Shown: positions 34,601 through 49,100 of the stretch, piece by piece
Layout of the letters: each line of letters starts with the position of its first letter
How positions within the stretch are numbered: position 1 is the stretch's first letter
Assembly (NCBI GenBank): GCA_009760885.1
Contig: CM019710.1
Coordinates: forward strand, 3,415,133-3,479,132
Direction: 5' to 3'
Length of the DNA: 64,000 nucleotides
DNA from: Achatina immaculata
Lineage: Eukaryota > Mollusca > Gastropoda > Stylommatophora > Achatinidae
The notes under the pieces: model-generated
The model's database searches: none
Told to the model about the DNA's origin: nothing
The model's input: the letters and a program-made list of their open reading frames with translations, nothing else
Position numbers and translations under genes: made by a program

Positions 34601-36891
34601 GTGCCTTTTAAAGCATTGCACACGTACTTTTTTTCTGTATGAAACCGAGAAAGAAAAAAAAAAAAACACCTAAATACCCTGACCAAGTGGCACAGGAAGA
34701 AAAAATATTAGAAACACTAAGGAGAAGCATGGTTAGCAATGCCAGACAACACAGTACAGACGAGGAACAGAGAGGAGACAAATCTTGTCTGCAGCAATGA
34801 GCCACAGTGGCTTGGAAGGCTGAGTGAGTGAGTGAATGAATGAACAACACAGTGTAGGGTAAATGAATGAACAACACAGGGCAGGATAAATGAATGACTG
34901 GCTTACCTCCAGGGACCTAAATCTTTTTCTGGTGCTGCCCCTTTGCTTCTCAGCAAACATCTGAGATACCCTAATAATGACCATCATTCAACAGATTCTG
35001 ATATCCATGCTGGCTCATTTTTTTCCTCACTGTCCCACGCACAGATTCTGATATCCATGCTGTCCTTTTTTCTCTCACTTTCCCACTCACAGATTCTGAT
35101 ATCCATGCTGTCCTTTTTTCCCTCACTGTCCCACTCACAGATTCTGATATCCATGCTGTCCTTTTTTCTCTCACTTTCCCACTCACAGATTCTGATATCC
35201 ATGCTGTCCTTTTTTCTCTCACTTTCCCACTCACAGATTCTGATATCCATGCTGTCCTTTTTTCTCTCACTTTCCCACTCACATATTCTGATATCCATGC
35301 TGGCTCATTTTTTCCTCACTTTCCCACTCACAGATTCTGATATCCATGCTGTCCTTTTTTTCTCTCACTGTCCCACTCACAGATTCTGATATCCATACTG
35401 GCTCATTTTTTCCTCACTGTCCCACTCAGATTCTGATATCCATGCTGTCCTTTTTTCTCTCACTTTCCCACTCACAGATTCTGATATCCATGCTGTCCTT
35501 TTTTCTCTCACTGCCCCACTCACAGATTCTGATATCCATGCTGTCCTTTTTTCTCTCACTGTCCCACTCACAGAAACTGATATCCATGCTGTCCTTTTTT
35601 TCTCTCACTTTCCCACTCACAGATTCTGATATCCATGCTGTCCTTTTTTCTCTCACTTTCCCACTCACAGATTCTGATATCCATGCTGTCCTTTTTTTCT
35701 CTCACTATCCCACTCACATATTCTGATATCCATGCTGTCCTTTTTTCTCTCACTGTCCCACTCACAGATTCTGATATCCATGCTGTCCTTTTTTCTCTCA
35801 CTGCCCCACTGGATCAGTCCACCTCTGATGTTTCAGCTAAGTGAGATTACTTCACCTCTAAGAGCACTGACTTAGCCAAAACATCATCCTCAGATACAGA
35901 AACTTAAGTGTTCAGAGCCCAGATTTATCTATCATCCTCAGATATAGAAAGTTAAGTGTTCAGAGCCCAGATTTATCTATCATCCTCAGATGTAGAAGGT
36001 TAAGTGTTCAGAAGCCAGACTTATCTATCATCTTTCTCACTTGCCACATATTCTCTGTCTGTCCACTCTAACATCAGCTAAATAAAAGATGATTGTCCTG
36101 CGCAGGTGTAGGGAAGACCAGTGTAGTGATTCGCTATGTGGGCGGGATGTTCAGCAAAGCCGTCAGCCCTACCATCGGAGCCTCCTTCTTTACGTACAAA
36201 ATGTGAGTTTCTGCTTCTGTTATTTCCTCTTTGTTTTGTTGATATCTTTCATCATTGAGAATCGACAGTAAAATTATCAGCGGCAAAGTTATGCGAGTGT
36301 TTAATGGTTACAACTGTAGATGTTGAGGATTAGAGGGGCACCTTATCACTGATGAAAAAATTTATCGAGGCCAATTTAGAAATGAGGAGACTGAAACCTG
36401 GAACACATGCACTGCTTGCTGTTGTTGCCGTTGGTTACGCAAGCCTGGTATTTGTAGGACTGGTCATGAGAGATGCTGCTCAGCAAGTCTCACAAACAGC
36501 AGACGTGTGCCAGTGTCAGAACCATCTTCTAAGACAGAAAGTTGTTGTTGTTGTTGTTGTTGTGGTGGTGGTTGTTGCTGCTGCTGCTGCGGTGGTGGTG
36601 GTTGTTGTTGTTGTTGTTGCTGCTGCTGTTGTTGTTGTTGTGGTTGTTGTTTTTGCTGCTGTTGTTGTTGTTGTTGTTGTTGCTGCTGCTGCTGTGGCTG
36701 CTGCAGTGGTGGTGGTGGTTGTTGTTTTTGCTGCTGTTGTTGTTGTTGTGGTTGTTGTTGTTGCTGCTGCTGTTGTTGTTGTTGTGTTTGTTGTTGTTGC
36801 TGCTGCTGCTGTTGTTGTTGTTGTGGTTGTTGTTTTTGCTGCTGTTGTTGTTGTGGTTGTTGTTGTTGCTGCTGCTGTTGTTGTTGTGGTT

Positions 36892-36922
<31 letters not shown>

Positions 36923-36938
36923 TGGTTGTTGTTGCTGT

Positions 36939-36982
<44 letters not shown>

Positions 36983-37088
36983 TGGTTGTTGTTGTTGCTG
37001 CTGTGGCTGTTGCTGTTGTTGCTGCTGTTGTTGTTGTTGTTGCTGTTGTTGTTGTTGCTGTTGTTGCTGTTGCTGCTGTTGTTGTTGT

Positions 37089-37120
<32 letters not shown>

Positions 37121-37140
37121 TGGCTGCTGTGGCTGTTGCT

Positions 37141-37171
<31 letters not shown>

Positions 37172-40100
37172 TTGTGGTTGTTGGGAAATACATGCTCAGA
37201 TTAACTAGTAACTGCCAAGATGAGGAATGAAGATGTCATTGGAGAATGGATGTGTCATCAGATTACAGCTGACTGTTGGTGGTCTGTACCCTGTCATTAG
37301 AGTACAGCTGACTGTTGGTGGTCTGTACCTTGTCATTAGAGTACAGCTGACTGTTGGTGATCTGTAACCTGTCATTAGAGTACAGCTGACTGTTGGTGGT
37401 CTGTACCTTGTCATTAGAGTACAGCTGACTGTTGGTTTCCTGTACTTCTCTATGGAATGTGTGTTACCCATACTCCTCTATGGAATGTGTGTTACCCATA
37501 TCCTCTATGGAATGTGTGTACCCATACTCCTCTATGGAATGTGTGTTACCCATACTCCTCTATGGAATGTGTGTTTACCCATACTCCTCTATGGAATGTG
37601 TGTTACCCATACTCTCTATGGAATGTGTTACCCATACTCCTCTATGGAATGTGTGTTTTACCCATACTCCTCTGTGGAATGTGTGTTACCCATACTCCTC
37701 TATGGAATGTGTGTTACCCATACTCCTCTATGGAATGTGTGTTACCCATACTCCTCTGTGTAGTGTGTGTTACCCATACTCCTCTATGGAATGTGTGTTA
37801 CCCATACTTCTCTATGGAATGTGTGTTACCCATACTCCTCTATGGAATGTGTGTTACCCATACTCCTCTATGGAATGTGTGTTACCCATACTCCTCTATG
37901 GAATGTGTGTTACCCATACTCCTCTATGGAATGGTGTTACCCATACTCCTCTATGGAATGTGTGTTACCCATACTCCTCTATGGAATGTGTGTTACCCAT
38001 ACTCCTCTGTGGAATGTGTGTTACCCATACTCCTCTGTGGAGTGTGTGTTACCCATACTCCTCTATGGAGTGTGTGTTACCCATACTCCTCTATGGAGTG
38101 TGTGTTACCCATACTCCTCTATGGAGCACTGGAGAGCAGCTGAAAAAAAGTAACGGACAAATTATCCTCATTCCTCACGACCTGCCACAGGTTTTGAATA
38201 TTTACTGGCCACAGACAGTAAGTAAGAGAGACCTGCTTGCCCACTGCAAACAAGAAGACATGATTTGCAATAATATAAAAAAGACACAAGAACTGGGTTG
38301 GTAACTTTCTCATATTGAACACCATCAACATTGTCAAAACATTCATGAGAATGGGCAGCCGAGGGTAAGAGAGTTCAGCTAGAAACAGCTCGGTGAGGAA
38401 ATGTAGAGTAGCATGCAACATAGTTTGGGCACCATGCAAAGGCAGGCTGCAGGCTGTGAGAAGTGGAGAGAGAATTTGTTGCTGCCTTGCAAGATGCCAC
38501 AAGGCATACTGAGTAATGATTGCTTGGTGCATCACCCACCAAGGACTTTGGTGGATGGCTCTGTTTGAAGACTAAGATCTTATCTAGCCATGTAACAGAG
38601 TTAGGATAGAGGGTGACTGTATTACATTGTAGATTTGGGATAGAGTGTGAAGTGTATTGTCACATCACAGAGATGCAATAGAGTATGAATGTATTACACT
38701 ATAGATTTTGGATATAGAGTGAAGTGTGTTGTCACATCACAGAGTTGGGATAGAGTGTGAAGTATATTATCACATCACAGAGTTGGGGTAGAGTGTGAAG
38801 TATATTGTCACATCATAGAGTTGGGATAGAGTGTGAAGTATATTGTCACATCACAGGGTTGGGATAGAGTGTGAAGTATATTGTCACATCACAGAGTTGG
38901 GATAGAGTGTGAAGTATATTGTCACATCACAGAGTTGGGATAGAGTGTGAAGTATATTGTCACATCACAGAGTTGGGATAGAGTGTGAAGTATATTGTCA
39001 CATCACAGAGTTGGGATAGAGTGTGAAGTATATTGTCACATCACAGAGTTGGGATAGAGTGTTAAGTATATTGTCACATCACAGAGTTGGGGTAGAGTGT
39101 GAAGTATATTGTCACATCATAGAGTTGGGATAGAGTGTGAAGTATATTGTCACATCACAGAGTTGGGATAGAGTGTGAAGTATATTGTCACATCACAGAG
39201 TTGGGATAGAGTGTGAAGTATATTGTCACATCACAGAGTTGGGATAGAGTGTGAAGTATATTGTCACATCACAGAGTTGGGATAGAGTGTGAAGTATATT
39301 GTCACATCACAGAGTTGGGATAGAGTGTGAAGTATATTGTCACATCACAGAGTTGGGATAGAGTGTGAAGTGTGCTGTCACATTACAGAGTTGGGATTAA
39401 TGATTTTTTCAAATTTCAGGACCCTAGAACAGTACAGAGTGAAACTACAAGTCTGGGACACAGCGGGACAGGAAAGATTTAGGTCAATGGTAAAAGCATT
39501 TTTTTTAAAGGCATGGTATGTTGGTCTTTCATGGTGAGATTGGTGGTTGGAGTCTGGGCGGAGCTGTCCCGAGTTTGAGCAGAGGTGTCCTGAGTCTGGG
39601 CGGAGGTGTCCTGAGTCTGGGCGGAGGTGTCCTGAGTCTGGGCGGAGGTGTCCTGAGTCTGTTACCCATACTCCTCTATGGAATGTGTGTTACCCATACT
39701 CCTCTATGGAATGTGTGTTTTACCCATACTCCTCTATGGAATGTGTGTACCCATACTCCTCTATGGAATGTGTGTTACCCATACTCCTCTATGGAATGTG
39801 TTTACCCATACTCCTCTATGGAATGTGTGTTACCCATGCTCCTCTGTGGAGTATGTGTTACCCATACTCCTCTATGGAATGTGTGTTACCCATACTCCTC
39901 TGTGTAGTGTGTGTTACCCATACTCCTCTATGGAATGTGTGTTACCCATACTCCTCTATGGAATGTGTGTTACCCATACTCCTCTGTGTAGTGTGTGTTA
40001 CCCATACTCCTCTATGGAATGTGTGTTACCCATACTTCTCTATGGAATGTGTTACCCATACTCCTCTATGGAATGTGTGTTACCATACTCCTCTATGGAA

Positions 40101-43100
40101 TGTGTTTACCCATACTCCTCTATGGAATGTGTGTTACCCATACTCCTCTATGGAATGTGTGTTTTACCCATACTCCTCTATGGAATGTGTGTTACCCATA
40201 CTCCTCTATGGAATGTGTGTTACCCATACTCCTCTGTGGAATGTGTGTTACCCATACTCCTCTATGGAGTGTGTGTTACCCATACTCCTCTATGGAGTGT
40301 GTGTTACCCATACTCCTCTATGGAGTGTGTGTTACCCATACTCCTCTATGGAGCACTGGAGAGCAGCTGAAAAAAAGTAACGGACAAATTATCCTCATTC
40401 CTCACAACCTGCCACAGGTTTTGAATATTTACTGGCCACAGACAGTAAGTAAGAGAGACCTGCTTGCCCACTGCAAACAAGAAGACATGATTTGCAATAA
40501 TATAAAAAAAGACACAAGAACTGGGTTGGTAATTTTCTCCGATTGAACACCATCAACATTGTCAAAACATTCATGAGAATGGGCAGCCGAGGGTAAGAGA
40601 GTTCAGCTAGAAACAGCTCGGTGAGGAAATGTAGAGTAGCATGCAACATAGTTTGGGCACCATGCAAAGGCAGGCTGCAGGCTGTGAGAAGTGGAGAGAG
40701 AATTTGTTGCTGCCTTGCAAGATGCCACAAGGCATACTGAGTAATGATTGCTTGGTGCATCACCCACCAAGGACTTTGGTGGATGGCTCTGTCTAAAGAC
40801 CAAGATCTTATCTAGCCATGTAACAGAGTTAGGATAGAGGGTGACTGTATTACATTGTAGATTTGGGATAGAGTGTGAAGTGTATTGTCACATCACAGAG
40901 ATGCAATAGAGTATGAATGTATTACACTATAGATTTTGGATATAGAGTGAAGTGTGTTGTCACATCACAGAGTTGGGATAGAGTGTGAAGTATATTGTCA
41001 CATCACAGAGTTGGGGTAGAGTGTGAAGTATATTGTCACATCATAGAGTTGGGATAGAGTGTGAAGTATATTGTCACATCACAGAGTTGGGATAGAGTGT
41101 GAAGTATATTGTCACATCACAGAGTTGGGATAGAGTGTGAAGTATTGTCACATCACAGAGTTGGGATAGAGTGTTAAGTATATTGTCACATCACAGAGTT
41201 GGGGTAGAGTGTGAAGTATATTGTCACATCATAGAGTTGGGATAGAGTGTGAAGTATATTGTCACATCACAGAGTTGGGATAGAGTGTGAAGTATATTGT
41301 CACATCACAGAGTTGGGATAGAGTGTGAAGTATATTGTCACATCACAGAGTTGGGATAGAGTGTGAAGTATATTGTCACATCACAGAGTTGGGATAGAGT
41401 GTGAAGTATATGTCACATCACAGAGTTGGGATAGAGTGTGAAGTATATTGTCACATCACAGAGTTGGGATAGAGTGTGAAGTGTGCTGTCACATTACAGA
41501 GTTGGGATAGAGTGTGAAGTATATTGTCACATCACAGAGTTGGGATAGAGTGTGAAGTATTGTCACATCACAGAGTTGGGATAGAGTGTTAAGTATATTG
41601 TCACATCACAGAGTTGGGGTAGAGTGTGAAGTATATTGTCACATCATAGAGTTGGGATAGAGTGTGAAGTATATTGTCACATCACAGAGTTGGGATAGAG
41701 TGTGAAGTATATTGTCACATCACAGAGTTGGGATAGAGTGTGAAGTATATTGTCACATCACAGAGTTGGGATAGAGTGTGAAGTATATTGTCACATCACA
41801 GAGTTGGGATAGAGTGTGAAGTATATTGTCACATCACAGAGTTGGGATAGAGTGTGAAGTATATTGTCACATCACAGAGTTGGGATAGAGTGTGAAGTGT
41901 GCTGTCACATTACAGAGTTGGGATTAATGATTTTTTCAAATTTCAGGACCCTAGAACAGTACAGAGTGAAACTACAAGTCTGGGACACAGCGGGACAGGA
42001 AAGATTTAGGTCAATGGTAAAAGCATTTTTTTTAAAGGCATGGTATGTTGGTCTTTCATGGTGAGATTGGTGGTTGGAGTCTGGGCGGAGCTGTCCCGAG
42101 TTTGAGCAGAGGTGTCCTGAGTCTGGGCGGAGGTGTCCTGAGTCTGGGCGGAGGTGTCCTGAGTCTGGGCGGAGGTGTCCTGAGTCTGGGTAGAGGTGTC
42201 CTGAGTCTGGGCAGAGGTGTCCTGAGTCTTGGCGGAGGTGTCCTGAGTCTGGGTAGAGGTGTCCTGAGTCTTGGCGGAGGTGTCCTGAGTCTGGTAGAGG
42301 TGTCCTGAGTCTTGGTGGAGGTGTCCTGAGTCTGGGTAGAGGTGTCCTGAGTCTTGGCGGAGGTGTCCCGAGTCTGGGCAGAGGTGTCCTGAGTCTGGGT
42401 AGAGATGTCCTGAGTCTTGGCAGAGGTGTCCTGAGTCTTGGCAGAGGTGTCCTGAGTCTGGGTAGAGGTGTCTTGAGTCTGGGTAGAGGTGTCCTGAGTC
42501 TTGGTGGAGGTGTCCCAGTCATTCAGCTGTAGAATGAGCTGAGCTTCCTGAGCTTAAGAAGGAAAGCCAGGCTGACCACATGGCCCTCAATGTGTGCTGA
42601 CAAGTCATGGAAAATATGGCCACCAGCATTATATCATCTTGGATGTCTCTAACAGGTCATGGAAAATATGGCCACTAACATTATATCATCTTGGATGCCT
42701 CTAACAGGTCATGGAAAATATGGCCACTAACATTATATCATCTTGGATGCCTCTAACAAGTCATGGAAAATATGGCCACTAACATTATATCATCTTGGAT
42801 GCCTCTAACAAGTCATGGAAAATATGGCCACTAACATTATATCATCTTGGATGCCTCTAACAAGTCATGGAAAATATGGCCACTAACATTATATCTTGGA
42901 TGCCTCTAACAAGTCATGGAAAATATGGCCACTAACATTATATCATCTTGGATGCCTCTAACAAGTCATTGAAAATATGGCCACTAACATTATATCATCT
43001 TGGATGCCTCTAACAAGTCATTGAAAATATGGCCACTAACATTATATCATCTTGGATGCCTCTAACAAGTCATGGAAAATATGGCCACTAACATTATATC

Positions 43101-46100
43101 ATCTTGGATGCCTCTAACAAGTCATGGAAAATATGGCCACTAACATTATATCATCTTGGATGCCTCTAACAAGTCATGGAAAATATGGCCACTAACATTA
43201 TATCATCTTGGATGCCTCTAACAAGTCATGGAAAATATGGCCACTAACATTATATCATCTTGGATGCCTCTAACAAGTCATGGAAAATATGGCCACTAAC
43301 ATTATATCATCTTGGATGCCTCTAACAAGTCATGGAAAATATGGCCACTAACATTATATCATCTTGGATGCCTCTGTGGTATGATAAGTCTGTGTTTTAC
43401 CACCATGTCTTGAGCACCCATCTGTTTTTTTGTTTTGTTTCCTGCCTTGATTTTTCTAGACTTTCTAATTTGAGGGCATGTTTCCATGAGCTTTCCCTGT
43501 TGCCCTGTTCTCTTTCTCCATATTAGGTAGAGCTATCACCTGTCATATGCGGACTGCATATCACCTGTCATATGTTGACTGCATATCACCTGTCATTTGT
43601 GGACTGCATATCACCTGTCATATGTGGACTGCATATCACCTGTCATATGTTGACTGCATATCACCTGTCATTTGTGGACTGCATATCACCTGTCATATGT
43701 GGACTGCATATCACCTGTCATATGTGGACTGTATATCACCTGTCGTATGTGGACTGCATATTACCTGTCATATGTGGACTGCATATCACCTGTCATTTGT
43801 GGACTGCATATCACCTGTCATATGTGGACTGCATATCACCTGTCATATGTGGACTGTATATCACCTGTCATATGTGGACTGCATATTACCTGTCATATGT
43901 GGACTGCATATCACCTGTCATGTGGACTGCATATCACCTGTCATATGTGGACTGTATATCACCTGTCATATATAGACTGCATATCACCTGTCATATGTGG
44001 ACTGCATATCACCTGTCATTTGTGGACTGCACATCACCTGTCATTTGTGGACTGCATATCACCTGTCATTTGTGGACTGCATATCACCTGTCATATGTGG
44101 ACTGTAAATCTTGTTCTATGGTTTACTACAGGCACCAATGTACTACAGGAAAGCTAATGCAGCAATGTTGGTGTATGACATCACCTCCTTGGACAGTTTT
44201 TATGACATCAAAGACTGGGTCAAAGGTAAGAGGTCACAGTTTCAGTAAATTTATTAATGAGTTCTCTCATGTTGGTAAACTCATTCAGAGCAATCACCAG
44301 ATAACTCTTCTAAGCATTCTCTATATCACTGTTATAAGTAATCACCAGATAACTCTTCTAAGCAATCTCTATATCACTGTTATAAGTAATCACCAGATAA
44401 CTCTTCTAAGCAATCTCTATATCACTGTTATAAGTAATCACCAGATAACTCTTCTAAGCATTCTCTATATCACTGTTATAAGTAATCACCAGATAACTCT
44501 TCTAAGCAATCTCTATATCACTCTTATAACTAATCACCAGATAACTCTTCTATGCAATCTCTATATCACTCTTATAAGTAATCACCAGATAACTCTTCTA
44601 AGCAATCTCTATATCACTCTTATAAACAATCTCTATATCACTCTTATAAGCAATCACTATATCACTTTTGACTCACTTGAGCCACCAACTCTCCTAGCCC
44701 TTGACTCACCTCAGCCGCCAACTCTTCTAGCCCTTGACTCACCTGAGCCACCAACTCTCCTAGCTCTTGACTCACCTCAGCCACCAACTCTCCTAGATCT
44801 TGACTCACCTTAGCCACCAACTCTCCTAGCTCTTGACTCACCTTAGCCACCAACTCTTCTAGCTCTTGACTTACCTTAGCCACCGGCTCTCCTAGCTCTT
44901 GACTCACCTGGGCCACCAGCTCTCCTAGCTCTTGACTCACCTCAGCCACCAACTCTCCTAGCCCATCACTCACCTGGGCCACCAACTCTCCTAGCCCTTC
45001 ACTCACCTGGGCCACCAACTCTCCTAGCCCTTGACTCACCTCAGCCACCAACTCTCCTAGCCCTTCACTCACTTGAGCCACCAGCTCTCCTAGCTCTTGG
45101 CTCACCTGAGCCACCAACTCTCCTAGCCCTTGACTCACCTCAGCCACCAACTCTCCTAGCCCTTGACTAAGCTCAGCCACCAGCTCTCCTAGCCTTTGAC
45201 TCACCTGGGCCACCAACTCTCCTAGCCCTTGACTGACCTCAGCCACCAGCTCTCCTAGCCCTTGACTTACCTGAGCCACCAACTCTAGCTTTTGACTCAC
45301 CTGAGCCACCAACTCTCCTAGCTCTTGACTCACCTCAGCCACCAACTCTCCTAGCTCTTGATTCACCTCAGCCACCAACTCTCCTAGCCCTTGACTCACC
45401 TCAGCCACCAACTCTCCTAGCCCTTGACTCACCTGAGCCACCAACTCTCCTAGCCCTTGACTCACCTCAGCCACCAACTCTCCTAGCTCTTGACTCACCT
45501 GAGCCACCAACTCTCCTAGCTCTTGACTCATCTGAGCACCAACTCTCCTAGCTCTTGACTCACCTTAGCCACCAACTCTCCTAGCTCTTGACTCACCTCA
45601 GCCACCAACTCTCCTAGCTCTTGACTCACCTGAGCCACCAACTCTCCTAGCTCTTGACTCACCTGAGCCACCAACTCTCCTAGCTCTTGACTCACCTCAG
45701 CCACCAACTCTCCTAGCTCTTGACTCACCTGAGCCACCAACTCTCCTAGCTCTTGACTCACCTCAGCCACCAACTCTCCTAGCCCTTGACTCACCTCAGC
45801 CACCAACAATGAAATGATTTAAACTAGGGAATCATAACCCACAAGTTTTGGGGATTTGGGAATCAAAATAGGACTCTTGTCTGAACAATTTTTTTTTATA
45901 GATATGAGGAGTGATTGATAAGTTTGTTGCCTAAGGTACGACGGATTATTTGTGGACAACTTTTTTGGGTTATTTCTCAACATAGTCCTCTTGCAAGTTT
46001 ATGCACTTAGTCCAGCAATCATGAAGCATATGGATCCCTTGTTTGTAAAAGTCAGCATTTTGTGCCAGTAGAGAGTGGTCTACAGCATGAATGATGTCAT

Positions 46101-49100
46101 CATCTGAAGCAAATTTGCGACCACTAAGCTCCTTTTTGAGTTTGGTAAACAGGTAATAGTCCGAAGGGGCCAAATCTCGGGAATAAGGAGGATGTTCAAG
46201 AAGCTGGAAACTGCATTCATGAATGGCAGTCATTGCCACCGCCGACTTGTGAACTGGAGCATTGTCTTGATGAAAGATGACTCCTCTTGTCAATTTCCCT
46301 TGATGCTTTTCCTTCAGTTTGGTCCGCATTTGCTTCACAAGATAAACGTAATAAGCCCTGGTGACTGTTCTGCCCTTTTGAAGATAGTCTACCAATAGCA
46401 CACCTTCTGTATACCAAAAGATGGAAGCCATCACTTTGCCTGCAGACAGAACCACCCTTGCTTTCTTTGACGGTGAGGATCCACGATGTTTCCACTGCTT
46501 TGACTGTTCTTTGGTTTCTGGTTGAAAATGATGAACCCAAGTCTCATCCATAGTCACAAATTTCTGAAGAAACTTTTCAGGATCTGCAGGAAAATGGCCA
46601 AGATTGTCTCTTGACATGTTGAGACGCTGTCGTTTGTGATCATCTCCAAGAAGTTTTGGGACCCATCGAGCAGAGACCTTTGTCATTTGCAGATCATTGT
46701 GAATAATGGTATGAACACGTTCCTGGGAGATGTCCAACTCAGTAGCAATGTACCACTCAGTTAGTTGTCGATCCTCCATTATCATGTCATGGCTTCTGCT
46801 GGTAGTTTCGTCAGTGGTTACTGTTCTTGGACTTCCAGGACGGGGATCATCTTCCAGACTCTCCCTTCCATTTTTTAATTGAGCCGCTCATTTCTTAACT
46901 GTGCTGTAAGAAGGAGCACACTCCCCTAGAGTCTCCACCATATTCTCATGGATCTCCTTCGATGATAAACCCTTGATGAAGAAGTAGCGAATGACTGCTC
47001 AGTGAGAAATTTTATCCATTTTCTCAATTTCTGCCACCCCTTACCACTTCAGAAGCCTGTAAAAAAAAATTGGTTGCAGTTAATTTCTTGAAACTTGGTG
47101 TTTAATCTTTCATTAACCTGATCTACAAATACTCCTAATATCAGTGTGTGTTTCAAGTATTTGTACCTTAGGCCGTGAATTTATCAGTCAACCCTCGTAT
47201 TATTCAATTAGAATTTTCTTCAAGTTGTTGTGTTCCTATTTATAAATATGTTCAGTAAAAACCATGCTGTTGACATCTTTTCAAGACATGCTGATAACAA
47301 ATAGGACTTGTTGTTCGTCATACGCTCCCAGAAATGCAGTTGTTATTTCTCATTATTCAGCATCGCTACAGAGCTTTAGTGGGCTGGGCTCTGGCCAAGT
47401 GGTTTGCCCGAGTGGGTTGTGTAGCTGGTAACTGTGGAGGATGTGATGTGGTGTCAGTTGCTTTTTGCCGCAGACACATGGTTCTGTTAGGCAAATTTTC
47501 ATTGTGTCTCAGGCCATTATGTCCCATCTTCAGTTGAAAGTTAGGGTTTTATACACAACCCACTCGGGCAAACCACTTGGCCAGAGCCCAGCCCACTACT
47601 GAATAAGCTCTATAGCGATGCTGATTAATGAGAAATAACAACTGCATTTCGGGAGCGTATGATGAACAACAAGTCCTATTTGTTATCAGCATGTCTTGAA
47701 AAGATGTCAACAGCTTGGTTTCAACAGGCAGCAGAGAGGGTATGGGGACATATTGGTCAGTCCAGGGGTATGGGGACATATTGGTCAGTCCAGGGGTATG
47801 GGGACATATTGGTCAGTCCAGGGGTATGGGGACATATTGGTCAGTCCAGGGGTATGGGGACATATTGGTCAGTCCAGGGGTATGGGGACATATTGGTCAG
47901 TCCAGGGGTATGGGGACATATTGGTCAGTCCAGGGGTATGGGGACATATTGGACAGTCCAGGGGTATGGGGACATATTGGACAGTCCAGGGGTATGGGGA
48001 CATATTGGCCAGTCCAGGGGTATGGGGACATATTGGTCAGTCCAGGGGTATGGGGACATATTGGTCAGTCCAGGGGTATGGGGACATATTGGCCAGTCCA
48101 GGGGTATGGGGACATATTGGTCAGTCCAGGGGTATGGGGACATATTGGCCAGTCCAGGGGTATGGGGACATATTGGTCAGTCCAGGGGTATGGGGACATA
48201 TTGGTCAGTCCAGGGGTATGGGGACATATTGGCCAGTCCAGGGGTATGGGGACATATTGGTCAGTCCAGGGGTATGGGGACATATTGGTCAGTCCAGGGG
48301 TATGGGGACATATTGGTCAGTCCAGGGGTATGGGGACATATTGGCCAGTCCAGGGGTATGGGGACATATTGGTCAGTCCAGGGGTATGGGGACATATTGG
48401 TTAGTCCAGGGGTATGGGGACATATTGGTCAGTCCAGGGGTATGGGGACATATTGGCCAGTCCAGGGGTATGGGGACATATTGGCCAGTCCAGGGGTATG
48501 GGGACATATTGGCCAGTCCAGGGGTATGGGGACATATTGGTCAGTCCAGGGGTATGGGGACATATTGGTCAGTCCAGGGGTATGGGGACATATTGGGCAG
48601 TCTAAGGGTATGGGGACATAGTGGCCAGTCCAGGGGTATGGGGACATATTGGTCAGTCCAGGGGTATGGGGACATATTGGTCAGTCCAGGGGTATGGGGA
48701 CATATTGGCCAGTCCAGGGGTATGGGGACATAGTGGCCAGTCCAGGGGTATGGGGACATATTGGTCAGTCCAGGGGTATGGGGACATATTGGGCAGTCTA
48801 AGGGTATGGGGACATAGTGGCCAGTCCAGGGGTATGGGGACATATTGGACAGTCCAGGGGTATGGGGACATATTGGACAGTCCAGGGGTATGGGGACATA
48901 TTGGTCAGTCTAAGGGTATGGGGACATAGTGGCCAGTCCAGGGGTATGGGGACATAGTGGCCAGTCCAGGGGTATGGGGACATATTGGACAGTCCAGGGG
49001 TATGGGGACATATTGGACAGTCCAGGGGTATGGGGACATATTGGACAGTCCAGGGGTATGGGGACATATTGGACAGTCCAGGGGTATGGGGACATATTGG

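Larger units (their letters stand above)
37438..39660. repeat. Tandem duplication carrying Rab exon 3, copy 1
   Basis: Contains the 28-bp array, unique intron, the 38-bp array, exon 3 and the first units of the 21-bp array. It recurs from 39661. At the junction GAGTCTG runs into TTACCCATAC. Confidence 0.9.
39661..42190. repeat. Tandem duplication carrying Rab exon 3, copy 2
   Basis: Second copy, longer because its 38-bp array has more units (offset 2228 at the unique intron, 2527 at the exon). Right boundary approximate, within the 21-bp array. Confidence 0.88.

Noticed and set aside
36352..37230. 292-residue frame with poly-Val/Ala and parallel poly-Cys and poly-Leu frames
   Set aside because: Product of the TTG/CTG tract read in each phase; it is intronic in the reconstructed Rab gene.
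37432..38304. 290-residue Cys/Tyr-rich frame (SMECVLPILLYGMCVTHTPLW)
   Set aside because: Repeat translation of the 28-bp array; the duplicated array at 39661 gives the same artefact.
44662..45809. Minus-strand frames of 289 and 93 residues with an 11-residue VSQELGELVAE repeat
   Set aside because: The unit is 33 bp, so an open frame is automatic; no family match, no unique flanking coding sequence, and it lies antisense in a Rab intron.
47659..48733. Open frames of 229-345 residues (repeats of WGHIGQSRGMGTYWSVQGYG type)
   Set aside because: They lie wholly in a 28-bp minisatellite whose unit has no stop in any frame; all frames on both strands are open, and there is no splice or homology support.
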